Assembly: GCF_016405965.1 (NCBI RefSeq)
Contig: NZ_JAEFCD010000018.1
Location: 1-64,000 of the forward strand
Reading direction: 5' to 3'
DNA: 64,000 bases
Source of the DNA: Alteromonas sp. IB21
GTDB taxonomy: Bacteria; Pseudomonadota; Gammaproteobacteria; Enterobacterales; Alteromonadaceae
Shown: positions 50,916 to 59,274 of the stretch, piece after piece
How positions within the stretch are numbered: the first letter of the stretch is position 1
Layout: the number at the start of each line of letters is the position of its first letter
The notes under the pieces: model-generated
What the model was told of the DNA's origin: nothing
The model's database searches: none
Seen by the model: the letters and a program-made list of their open reading frames with translations, nothing else
Position numbers and translations under genes: made by a program

Positions 50916-51851
50916 TTAGTCATCATCGCCCGCCTCCATTTTTAATAAATCAGCTTTTAGTAGATAGCTATTTTCTACAACGACTTGCTGGCCTATTTGA
51001 ACGCCCTTCACAATCTCTACTAAACGGTTGTCCGTGTTCCCAAGTTTTACTTGGCGGGGGTAAAATCGTTCCCCTTCTTTGACAAAAACAATGGTTTGCC
51101 CATCTAACTCTTGTATTGAACTTTTGGGGAGTGCCAGATTGACTTCTTGGAAACCAATCTGAATATAACCCTCTACCATAGCGCCTAAAGGCCAATAACC
51201 ACTGCCATTATCAACGTTCACAAACGCGATAGAATAGGGTTTGTCATCCGGTGAGGACGTAATGTGGCTTATACTTGATTGTTGCTGCAATTCCTCAAGC
51301 CTTAAAGTGACTTCCATATCAGCGGCAATATGAGTACGTTGTTTGGGGAAAATAGCCAATTGAGCAATTGCGCGAGAGTAATTAGCAACAGAAAGCAGCA
51401 CTTGACCGTTGGTGAGCTCACCATCATTGGCGTGTCTAGCTATGATTTTTCCAGACATCGGTGAGGTGATTGAGTATTGATTTAAACTCTCGTTTGACTC
51501 AATGATTGCCAGCGTGTCACCTTTTTCTACTTTATCTCCAATATTCACCATGATACGTTTTACAACACCGTCGAAGCGGGCACGAATATGACTCAGTGAC
51601 GCAGGATCATGAACTATCCGCCCAAATGTTCTGGTTGTGAGCGATAATGATCCTGACGCGGCTGAAGCAGTCACGATATCGTGTTCAAGCATCCGTTCTT
51701 GAGATAACACTACGTACTCGGGTCTTTCTTCGGCTTCCTCATCGTCATCATCAGCCAGGGCGACAGTAGCAAACAGTAAAGTAAGTAGCATGGCTAACAC
51801 GCCAAGCAAGTCACGTGCGCTAGTGAGTAATGTAAATTGTGATGTATTCAT
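50916..51851 (-). CDS. czcB: CzcB-type periplasmic adaptor (module 2)
   Basis: A 311-aa membrane-fusion protein with a signal sequence (LGVLAMLLTLLFATVALA) and an acidic start of the mature protein (DDDDEEAEERPE), where the module-1 paralogue is His-rich. The lipoyl-like halves are RARFDGVVKRIMVNIGDKVE and SITSPMSGKIIARHANDGEL. It lacks the C-terminal His of its paralogue (ends EAGDDD). The start overlaps the czcC stop (TAATG). Confidence 0.92.
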   Translation of the reverse strand: MNTSQFTLLTSARDLLGVLAMLLTLLFATVALADDDDEEAEERPEYVVLSQERMLEHDIVTASAASGSLSLTTRTFGRIVHDPASLSHIRARFDGVVKRIMVNIGDKVEKGDTLAIIESNESLNQYSITSPMSGKIIARHANDGELTNGQVLLSVANYSRAIAQLAIFPKQRTHIAADMEVTLRLEELQQQSSISHITSSPDDKPYSIAFVNVDNGSGYWPLGAMVEGYIQIGFQEVNLALPKSSIQELDGQTIVFVKEGERFYPRQVKLGNTDNRLVEIVKGVQIGQQVVVENSYLLKADLLKMEAGDDD

Positions 51852-53185
51852 TATTTTTTCTCTAGTAATTCTGATGATTGAGCAGACGTCGAGGGAGAGT
51901 CAGAAAACACGGGAATTCCCGTAAGTGCCTCTAGATCTGCGCTTCGAAGGTGGACTAAGCCTGCGGCTTTTATCAGTGTTCGTTGCATATCTATGAGTTG
52001 CTGTTGCGTTGTCACCCACTCTATATAGTTGTAGCGACCACTTTCATAGCCATCCCGCGCCAATTTCAATGCAGATTCCAATGTGGGAACGACATTGTCT
52101 TGAAGGGTCGTAACAGTGAGCAAGGCTTGATCTTTTGCACTAATGACTTGATTTAATTGGCGAGTGAGTTCACGAATTTTCGCTTGTTTTTGATAGTCGA
52201 TACTGTCAAGCAATGCGCGCTGTTGTTCGTATTCTCCTAGATTCCGCTGCTTGGTATTTAACGGCACCGAAATACTGGCGACTAACGCTGTGTCATTAAT
52301 TCCCTGCATTCTTCGGATACCGGCTTCCCACGCAATGTCGAACTGCTGACTGGCCTGAACCACTCTCAATCTGGCCTCTTGTACCCGATAGTTATCAGCA
52401 TAAAGCAGAACGTGTGGATTGCTTTGAAGCTGTGAAAGCATATGTTCAAGTGATAGTGAATTTGGAAACGATAACAGTGTCCCTTCAACTTCCGCAAACG
52501 CAGCGTTAGTGTCACCCCACATGATGGCCAGGTCGCGTTTATACTCATTGAGTTTTTGTTCACTTATCAATAACGACAAACGCGCCTGCGACAACGCTGA
52601 CTCTGCACGTTTTTTCTCAAGTGGTGAAGAAGCCCCCGCTTCAACCCGTGTAGAGACTGTCTGAAGCATTGTGCGAGCCAGCATTTCAGCTCGTTGCTCA
52701 GTCTTGTGCAACGCTTGTTGGACAATGACATTGATATATCGTCGAGTTGTTTCACCCAAGATGTCCAGCGTACGAATGCGCCGTTGTGTAAGCAGTTGTG
52801 CTTTTTTTGAACTCACCACATTCATTCGGCCGCTGACTTTATCTCCAAGCTCGATGACCGACGATAAGGTCAGTGTCAATTCGGCATCTTTGATACCAGA
52901 CACTTCGCCTGTTCCCAACACATTTTCAACTTCAACCCCAACAGACATTTCAGGTCGTAAGCTGGCCATTTTTGATTCACCATCCAAAGCCGAAGATTTA
53001 AATTCGAACACAACTAAATCTGGGTTGTTTGATAATGTGCGTTTGAGCGCATTTTCAAGCGTGATTGAAGACTTTTGCGCATTGGCAGATTGAACAGATA
53101 TGCTCATGGTTACCAGTGCAGCAGATATCAATTTCAGATACGCTGAGCTAGCTTTTTTTATGCCCAATGGGCGTGAAGAACTCAT
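51851..53185 (-). CDS. czcC: CzcC-type outer-membrane efflux protein (module 2)
   Basis: A 444-aa TolC-like channel with a signal sequence (up to about SVQSANA, residue 36). OEP repeats are ITLENALKRTLSNNPDLVVF with VSTRVEAGASSPLEKKRAES, and LVASISVPLNTKQRNLGEYE with DGYESGRYNYIEWVTTQQQL. It is paralogous to the protein at 44759-46129 and holds the same place in its operon. Confidence 0.92.
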   Translation of the reverse strand: MSSSRPLGIKKASSAYLKLISAALVTMSISVQSANAQKSSITLENALKRTLSNNPDLVVFEFKSSALDGESKMASLRPEMSVGVEVENVLGTGEVSGIKDAELTLTLSSVIELGDKVSGRMNVVSSKKAQLLTQRRIRTLDILGETTRRYINVIVQQALHKTEQRAEMLARTMLQTVSTRVEAGASSPLEKKRAESALSQARLSLLISEQKLNEYKRDLAIMWGDTNAAFAEVEGTLLSFPNSLSLEHMLSQLQSNPHVLLYADNYRVQEARLRVVQASQQFDIAWEAGIRRMQGINDTALVASISVPLNTKQRNLGEYEQQRALLDSIDYQKQAKIRELTRQLNQVISAKDQALLTVTTLQDNVVPTLESALKLARDGYESGRYNYIEWVTTQQQLIDMQRTLIKAAGLVHLRSADLEALTGIPVFSDSPSTSAQSSELLEKK

Positions 53186-53257
53186 AAAAGAACCTTTTGT
53201 TCATAAGATAACGACATACATGGAAAGCACCCATGCAAACATATAGGAGGGAATGGA

Positions 53258-53632
53258 TTAATGTTGAGGTGGGCGCAAAAGGCCTTCGACTAGGCCGTCA
53301 GTGACGTTGCGGGAATAACTGTATTGATTGGTATATAACGGTTTAGATACGTCATTTATTGGGTGTTGTGCCAGAAACTTAATCTGTCCACATTGACACA
53401 GCACACAATGGAAACACTTAGACTCTTCACTCGACGTATTATCACCAGCATTTACATTTTTTTCGGGAACATCATAAGTGCCTATCGACTTTGATTGTTC
53501 AGGGACTGACGATACCTCCGCAGGGTAGTCATCGCATTGAGCGGCGAACGAAAAGCCCGATTGACACATGAGCAAAGTAATAAGTAGCCATGCCAACCTA
53601 CGCAGTTTTGATGTGCAATTAAAAATTGGCAT
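53258..53632 (-). CDS. Small Cys-rich exported protein of module 2
   Basis: The 124-aa protein starts at MPIFNCTSKLRRLAWLLITL (ATG 53632, just after the CDF stop at 53640) and has a signal peptide ending near FSFAA. The mature part has a Cys cluster SKCFHCVLCQCGQIKF, a probable metal site, and ends GLVEGLLRPPQH. It holds the same place as the His/Cys-rich protein at 46202-46579 but shows little similarity beyond signal, Cys cluster and LLRPP end. A periplasmic role in metal sensing or efflux modulation is inferred. Confidence 0.65.
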   Translation of the reverse strand: MPIFNCTSKLRRLAWLLITLLMCQSGFSFAAQCDDYPAEVSSVPEQSKSIGTYDVPEKNVNAGDNTSSEESKCFHCVLCQCGQIKFLAQHPINDVSKPLYTNQYSYSRNVTDGLVEGLLRPPQH

Positions 53633-53639
53633 TTTCTTA

Positions 53640-54257
53640 TCAACTTTGCGCATTAAGCGCTCGCTGTCTTTCATTTCCAGCATCTTCGAGGATCATTTTT
53701 GCCCCGCGCAACACAACGCACGAAACTATCACACCGATAACCAGATCAGGCCATCGAGAATCGAGCCAAAACACCAAAACGCCAGCAAAGATAACACCTA
53801 AGTTGGCAATCACATCGTTGGCTGAAAATATCCAGCTTGCCCGCATATGCACTTCTTCATTTCTTTGTTTGCGTATGATCACAAGACAAATGACATTAGC
53901 AACCAGTGCAACTGCCCCCATAGCCATCATTAGTCCCGATACAGGTTCGCTACCGTAAATTGACCGTCTTACAATATCAATGATAATCAACACACCCAGT
54001 GCCATCTGAAAAAAGCCGCTAATTCTAGCCGCATTGGCTTTGTGCAATAGCGATTTACCAATAGCATAAAGGGCAACACCATAGACAACTGCGTCGGCGA
54101 GCATATCAAGTGAATCGGCTATTAATGCGGTTGAATCAGCAAGCAACCCGATCCCCATTTCTATAACAAACATTGTCGCGTTTATTCCCAAAAGCCAATA
54201 CAAAACCTGTCGTTGAGACTGGTCTTTTATTTCAACTTCGCACCCACATCCGCTCAT
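53640..54257 (-). CDS. Short CDF-type cation transporter (module 2)
   Basis: A 205-aa member of the cation diffusion facilitator superfamily. It starts MSGCGCEVEIKD with two Cys that may take up the ion, has six membrane helices with ADSLDMLADAVVYG (TM2) and FSANDVIANLGVIFAGVLV (TM5) as metal sites, and lacks the long cytoplasmic C-terminal domain of CzcD. Short CDF proteins of this kind often stand beside CadR/PbrR regulators. It is driven by the MerR-type promoter at 54290-54320; ATG 54257 is favoured over the one at 54266. Confidence 0.87.
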   Translation of the reverse strand: MSGCGCEVEIKDQSQRQVLYWLLGINATMFVIEMGIGLLADSTALIADSLDMLADAVVYGVALYAIGKSLLHKANAARISGFFQMALGVLIIIDIVRRSIYGSEPVSGLMMAMGAVALVANVICLVIIRKQRNEEVHMRASWIFSANDVIANLGVIFAGVLVFWLDSRWPDLVIGVIVSCVVLRGAKMILEDAGNERQRALNAQS

Positions 54258-54289
54258 TAGAAACACACTCTTTACTGATGAATAGTATG

Positions 54290-54320
54290 AGTATAAAGTC
54301 TATACTTGGTATAGAGTCAA
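54290..54320 (-). promoter_or_regulatory. CadR/PbrR-type promoter of module 2
   Basis: On the minus strand TTGACT (54320-54315) and TATACT (54295-54290) are 19 bp apart with the dyad CTATACC-AAGTATAG in the spacer. It lies between the CDF gene and the divergent MerR-family gene and should be activated by the latter. Confidence 0.88.
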
Positions 54321-54336
54321 CGGTTAGGAGAAAAAA

Positions 54337-54726
54337 ATGAAAATTGGTGATGTCGCAAAGACGACAGGTTGTAGTATTCATACCATTCGTTTTTATGAAA
54401 AGAAGGGGCTCTTGCCTGAGCTTAAGCGCTCAAGTGGAAATTATCGTGTCTACGACAAGGGGACTATTGAACAACTCCTGTTTATCAAACAGTGTCGTTC
54501 ATTAGATATGTCTATCATGGAAGTAAAAACGCTAATGGACAGTCGTTCGAGGCCAGATCAGAGCTGTTCAAATATCAATACGTTAATAGCTAAGCATTTA
54601 TCAGACGTCATTATTCGCATTAAAGAGCTAAACGCATTAAAGTCATCACTCGAAAATATGGCGTCAAAGTGTGATCAAAACAAAACCATTAGGGACTGTG
54701 GCATTTTAAATTATTTACACACTTAA
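54337..54726 (+). CDS. cadR: Cd(II)/Pb(II)-type MerR-family regulator
   Basis: A MerR-family activator of 129 aa. The winged HTH is MKIGDVAKTTGCSIHTIRFY and NYRVYDKGTIEQLLFIKQCR. The set CRSLDMSIMEVKTLM, DQSCSNIN and SKCDQN gives Cys residues at the places used for Cd(II)/Pb(II) in CadR and PbrR. AGGAG at 54326-54330 precedes the ATG. It is divergent from the CDF-czc module and shares the control region with it. A second promoter of the same sequence at 40559-40589 is a likely second target. Confidence 0.88.
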   Translation: MKIGDVAKTTGCSIHTIRFYEKKGLLPELKRSSGNYRVYDKGTIEQLLFIKQCRSLDMSIMEVKTLMDSRSRPDQSCSNINTLIAKHLSDVIIRIKELNALKSSLENMASKCDQNKTIRDCGILNYLHT

Positions 54727-54854
54727 AAGTGTAAGAAGCATACAATTTCATAGCGGGCGCTCACCTTAACTTGTATCTATCGGCTAACATTCGTCATGTG
54801 TATAGATTTGTGAAGCAAAAAATACTAGCCTGAACTTTTGATAATGAGTCAGCC

Positions 54855-55619
54855 ATGCATATTCATTTGTGGCCCTACAAAGCGATTTACATCGGAGTCA
54901 GTCCTGATAATGATGTTCATGCACATCATGCAGTCCAAATTTGCATTGGTTTAGACAGAGACATCTCGGTTCAAGATTACAAGGCACAAAGTATTCACAC
55001 CGGACAATGTATTGTGATTTTCGAAGATGTCCCTCACAAGCTTTTTGCGCAGGATGATCAAATTGTAGTCATCTATTTAGAGCCTGAGGATAGGCATAAC
55101 CAACAATTTCTCACTGCCTTGCGTCAAACCAGGAGTGATGGAATTAATACTCTGCCGCTTACTGGTAAAGAATTGGGATACATTTCTAAGCATCTATTTA
55201 CTGACGTCGATATCGACAAAGTGTGGAAAACAGTAAATAAAGCGGTAGGGCTAGTCTACAGTCCTGCGCTTTCATCGCGCCCAGAGGATAAACGGGTACG
55301 AGCGGTCATCGACATTATTGCTTCGCAGCGAGGTTGTGCAATCGATATGGCGTTTTTATCATCGAAGGTTTTCTTGTCCCCAAGTCGTCTCACACATCTT
55401 TTTAAGCAAGAAGTGGGTATACCTATTAGTCGTTTTATTGTCTGGTGGCGTGTGCGCGCCGCAATAGAACAACTGAGTAAGTCAGCAACATTGACTGAGG
55501 CTGCCCATGCTTCGGGTTTTTCTGACTTACCTCATATGAGTAAAACGTTTAAACAGCTGTTTGGATTTGCACCTTCCTCGTTATTCAAACCGCACACCAT
55601 TAAAATTCACAGTAATTAG
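54855..55619 (+). CDS. AraC-family transcriptional regulator
   Basis: A 254-aa regulator with an N-terminal cupin-like sensor part (HAHHAVQICIGLDRDISVQD, GQCIVIFEDVPHKLFAQDDQ) and a C-terminal pair of HTH motifs (IDMAFLSSKVFLSPSRLTHL, LTEAAHASGFSDLPHMSKTF). The likely target is the sterol-desaturase-like gene 76 bp downstream, but the ligand is unknown. Confidence 0.85.
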   Translation: MHIHLWPYKAIYIGVSPDNDVHAHHAVQICIGLDRDISVQDYKAQSIHTGQCIVIFEDVPHKLFAQDDQIVVIYLEPEDRHNQQFLTALRQTRSDGINTLPLTGKELGYISKHLFTDVDIDKVWKTVNKAVGLVYSPALSSRPEDKRVRAVIDIIASQRGCAIDMAFLSSKVFLSPSRLTHLFKQEVGIPISRFIVWWRVRAAIEQLSKSATLTEAAHASGFSDLPHMSKTFKQLFGFAPSSLFKPHTIKIHSN

Positions 55620-55695
55620 CCGTTTGATACAAGCCGAATCAAGTTTGACTAGGGAATAATATACGCATCAATAAAAACGCGAATGTGTAAATACT

Positions 55696-56538
55696 ATGAG
55701 AACGTTGGTCCAATGGATGTTCAGTCCATTATTTTTTTTAAGCTTTATCTTTGTTGCAACCAGTATTTCCCAAAACACAAGATCTCCAGCTTGGCTTATA
55801 CCCCTGCTTTTATTCGCCATCGTCGTATCTTTTGCAGCTGAGAAATGGCTACCATATGAAAAAGCATGGAATAGACCGCAGGGCGATTTCGGGCGAGATA
55901 TAGTGCATGCCATTGTTAATGAAGGCTCTTTGGCACTCACGGTCGCGTTTATCCCAATTATGACCGCGATAGTGCCCCACTTCAGTATTTGGCCACACCA
56001 TTGGCCACTACTAGTGCAACTTGGCTTTGCCATCATTGTCGCTGACTTTGGGATAACGATGGCACATTATTTTAGTCATAAATACAAAGTGCTTTGGCGC
56101 TTACACGCGGTTCATCATAGCGTTGAACGAATGTACGGGTTCAATGGATTGTTAAAGCATCCCCTTCACCAAGCGATTGAACTAAATGCAGGTACACTCC
56201 CATTACTTTTGATAGGTATGCCCTTAGAAATAGGCGCATTGTTAGGGTTTAGTGCTGCCATACAATTGCTGTTGCAACACTCTAACGTTGATATGCGGCT
56301 TGGCCCGCTAAAATATGTTTGGGCTGTTGCTCCAGGTCACCGACATCATCACTTAAAAGACGGTACCAAAGGTGACGTTAATTTTGGGTTGTTTACGCAT
56401 CTATGGGATCACCTCCTTGGCACTTTCGTCACCAATTCTAATGAACGACCCTCACCATGTGATGGCGAGCTAGGAATTGGTAGTCAACCTAATTACCCAC
56501 AAAATTATATCTCGCAGCTTTTTCAGCCTTTTAAGTGA
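55696..56538 (+). CDS. Fatty acid hydroxylase/sterol desaturase-superfamily protein
   Basis: A 280-aa membrane enzyme with four or five hydrophobic spans and the three His boxes that bind the di-iron centre: HYFSH (about 122-126), HAVHH (about 136-140) and HRHHH (about 216-220). The family hydroxylates or desaturates lipids; the substrate is not known. It follows an AraC regulator on the same strand. Confidence 0.87.
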   Translation: MRTLVQWMFSPLFFLSFIFVATSISQNTRSPAWLIPLLLFAIVVSFAAEKWLPYEKAWNRPQGDFGRDIVHAIVNEGSLALTVAFIPIMTAIVPHFSIWPHHWPLLVQLGFAIIVADFGITMAHYFSHKYKVLWRLHAVHHSVERMYGFNGLLKHPLHQAIELNAGTLPLLLIGMPLEIGALLGFSAAIQLLLQHSNVDMRLGPLKYVWAVAPGHRHHHLKDGTKGDVNFGLFTHLWDHLLGTFVTNSNERPSPCDGELGIGSQPNYPQNYISQLFQPFK

Positions 56539-56708
56539 AAGATTTAGCTTTTGGTTTTCTAATCAGCTGCTCGACAATTGCTGCTCCAGAATATTATTCA
56601 TGAGGAATATTACAAACATGTAATCAACCAGTAATAGCAGCGTCATGAGTTAATTACTTATGTTCGGTATCCTAACTTAGCAGTTATCGTTATTTCGAGG
56701 AAAAACAA

Positions 56709-57161
56709 ATGCAAATTGAGCAATTCAGTGACATTTTAGAGTGGACAGCTAATTACCATCAGGCTCTCGCTGAACAACTGCATTGCTGTTGTAAGAAGAC
56801 AGATTTGAACAAACTTGTACTCGATTATCTCGCAATGCATGAAAACCACCTAAGTAAGCTGATCTTAGCCTTCAAAAACTTAGGTAAAACCGGAGAATTG
56901 GATACTTATTTTGTTGAGTACATAAACGATAAGCCTGACATACCTTTACTGTGTCCGCCTAACCTAGATGATTGCACTACTTATGAACAGGTCATAGAGC
57001 ACGTTATGAAACGCCATCAACAAATTATCGAATTATTTTCGTATCTAAGGAAGCAAATGGTCGTTGGGCATCAAATAGAACTACTTGATTCTATTTTAGA
57101 AACCGAACAACAAGAGATTAAAATAATGGCACATGGTATTAACCGAGCGCACGAATTATAA
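56709..57161 (+). CDS. Helical-bundle protein with His/Glu motifs, unknown
   Basis: The 150-aa protein is predicted all-helical and has no signal peptide. His and Glu spaced along the helices (YHQALAEQLHCCCKKT, MHENHLSKLILAF, EHVMKRHQQIIELF, ETEQQEIKIMAHGIN) suggest a four-helix bundle, perhaps binding a metal as in ferritin-like or hemerythrin-like proteins. Three Cys in a row (HCCCKK) could bind metal as well. It lies 36 bp before the permease gene on the same strand. I do not recognise a named family. Confidence 0.55.
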   Translation: MQIEQFSDILEWTANYHQALAEQLHCCCKKTDLNKLVLDYLAMHENHLSKLILAFKNLGKTGELDTYFVEYINDKPDIPLLCPPNLDDCTTYEQVIEHVMKRHQQIIELFSYLRKQMVVGHQIELLDSILETEQQEIKIMAHGINRAHEL

Positions 57162-57197
57162 GCCTTTCATTGGATTCATAAACTATGGAGTGAGGTT

Positions 57198-58505
57198 GTG
57201 AGGAAGCACCAACACAAGTCAAATTACAAAGAAGGAAGTCTCAGTCTTATTGGCGCGGTTGCAATGGGTACAGGTGTCATGATCGGTGCAGGTATCTTTG
57301 CTTTGACCGGACAAGTGGCTGAATTGGCCCGCGAGTGGTTCCCATTAGCCTTTATCATAGCGGCAATGATCACATCAGCAAGCGCGTATTCCTACGTGAA
57401 GTTATCCAATGCTTATCCTTCTGCAGGAGGGATTGCCATGTTTTTACAAAAAGCTTATGGCAAGGGGACTGCCACTGCGGTTTTTGCATTACTCATGTAC
57501 TTTTCAATGGTAATTAATGAAAGCTTAGTTGCGCGGACATTTGGTCAATATACCGTACAAATAATTTATACAAAACCCAACGATTGGTTTGTCCCAGCGT
57601 TAGGTGTAGCAGTATTGATCTTTGCCTTTTTCATAAACATTATGAGTAATAAGGCTATCCAATCTATTTCATTTGTAATGGGAATCGCCAAAGCTTTAGG
57701 ATTGGCGGTATTAGCGTCTGGAGGAATATATGCGGCCCAAAGAGGAGTTGTTGACACTTTTGTTCAAACGACCGACGCTTCGATTGTTGACTTTCTGGGG
57801 GCCGTCGCGCTAGCCGTATTGGCATTTAAAGGCTTTACTACAATAACAAATAGTGGCGGTGAAATCGAAAATCCACGTAAAAACGTGGGTCGCGCAATAG
57901 TCATTTCAATTGCGATTTGTATTTTCATATACCTATTAGTTGCCGCAGCAGTTGGAACAAACCTATCAATCCAGGAGATCGTCGCAGCGCGCGATTATGC
58001 ATTGGCAGAAGCAGCAAAACCAGCCTTCGGACAATATGGACTTTGGATAACAGTCGGTTTTGCGATAATTGCTACCGTGTCAGGCGTCATCGCAAGTGTA
58101 TTCGCTGTATCGCGTATGTTAGCGATGCTAACTGACATGGAGCTTGTACCACACAGCCATTTTGGTATGCCAGGAAATATCCAAAAACACACGCTGGTAT
58201 ATACAATAGTCCTTGCTATGACGTTAACGATATTTTTTGATTTAAGCAGAATCGCTTCTTTGGGTGTGATTTTCTATCTGCTGATGGATATTGCGATTCA
58301 CTGGGGCGTACTAAACTACCTGCGTAAAGAAATTTCTGCCAACCGGTTTATACTGTTAACCGCCATTACATTAGATTTAATTGTACTGATAGCTTTCATC
58401 GTCGTTAAGGTGAAAACGGATAGCATCGTAATTTGGACGTCATTAGCGGGCTTGTTTCTGATAATTACCGCAGAGAAGCTTTATCTTAGCCGCAAAAGAA
58501 AATGA
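57198..58505 (+). CDS. APC-family amino-acid permease
   Basis: A 435-aa transporter with about 12 membrane helices. It has the APC motif GAVAMGTGVMIGAGIFALTG in TM1 and the conserved segment FKGFTTITNSGGEIENPRKN between TM6 and TM7. The closest types are cationic or broad-range amino-acid permeases; the substrate is not predictable. The start is GTG at 57198 with GAGG ahead. It follows the helical-bundle gene closely and probably forms an operon with it. Confidence 0.85.
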   Translation: MRKHQHKSNYKEGSLSLIGAVAMGTGVMIGAGIFALTGQVAELAREWFPLAFIIAAMITSASAYSYVKLSNAYPSAGGIAMFLQKAYGKGTATAVFALLMYFSMVINESLVARTFGQYTVQIIYTKPNDWFVPALGVAVLIFAFFINIMSNKAIQSISFVMGIAKALGLAVLASGGIYAAQRGVVDTFVQTTDASIVDFLGAVALAVLAFKGFTTITNSGGEIENPRKNVGRAIVISIAICIFIYLLVAAAVGTNLSIQEIVAARDYALAEAAKPAFGQYGLWITVGFAIIATVSGVIASVFAVSRMLAMLTDMELVPHSHFGMPGNIQKHTLVYTIVLAMTLTIFFDLSRIASLGVIFYLLMDIAIHWGVLNYLRKEISANRFILLTAITLDLIVLIAFIVVKVKTDSIVIWTSLAGLFLIITAEKLYLSRKRK

Positions 58506-58829
58506 TTTTACTGTTATATAGATAGGTAACTGAGGTCTGCATAACTCTTTTTCCACATTCTGATTTTAGTAGAAGTAATCTCACACTAAATTGTAATCCG
58601 TACTTTCCGGCGAATGAAAATCGTTACTTTATTCAGCTCATTGATTGATAATTGTAACAGCAATATCACGTATTAAAGAACTTATGGCACAAATATTGGG
58701 TTGTCTTAGGTAAACCGTAAATACATACTAAGCAAACGGCATAAGCCATCTGACTCTGTAAATGTTATGCGCGGATAGGTCATTTTTACACTGTGTCGAA
58801 TTGCAGCTATTAAAGGATTGTAAATTTAG
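58506..58829. other. Leader of the copper operon
   Basis: No gene is seen. The stretch should contain the promoter of the copper genes; I find no clear CopR/CusR or CueR box by eye. Confidence 0.4.
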
Positions 58830-59213
58830 ATGACTCACGACGACCACACGACAATAGCTTTAAGTACACTTATCAAGTGCTTGATGCTTATTGCAAGTGT
58901 GACTTATGGTTCATCTGTATTGGGTTGCGAAAGTGAAGGTACTGGCAACATCTCATCCATGAAGGGAACACCGGAAATTGAACAAGCAAAGCTGCATGTT
59001 CAAATGCACATTGAAGATAATGTTGATGAGAGCTGTCATGAGGAGTGCTGTACAGAATCTTGCGATTGTTCTCATGGAAATTGTTTTACAATTTGGCTAC
59101 TGACCGGCAATTATCACTACAAAATTAAGTCATTTGATTATGTTTTCTCATTATTCGAAGGTGATTTACTACGGTCTCCTCCTTCTAGATTGCTTAGACC
59201 CCCAATAGCATAA
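58830..59213 (+). CDS. Cys-rich exported protein heading the copper operon
   Basis: A 127-aa protein with a hydrophobic N-terminal stretch (LIKCLMLIASVTYGSSVLGC) that looks like a signal or lipoprotein signal (VLGC), then a Cys/His cluster ESCHEECCTESCDCSHGNC able to bind copper. It ends LLRSPPSRLLRPPIA. The same LLRPP end occurs in the small proteins of both czc modules. It lies 61 bp before copA, probably in the same operon; a periplasmic metal-binding or signalling role is inferred. Confidence 0.65.
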   Translation: MTHDDHTTIALSTLIKCLMLIASVTYGSSVLGCESEGTGNISSMKGTPEIEQAKLHVQMHIEDNVDESCHEECCTESCDCSHGNCFTIWLLTGNYHYKIKSFDYVFSLFEGDLLRSPPSRLLRPPIA

Positions 59214-59274
59214 GCCCGTTCTAGTTTTAACTACGAAAACTCGGTACATGCTCGGTCCGTTTTAACGTAAGCAT

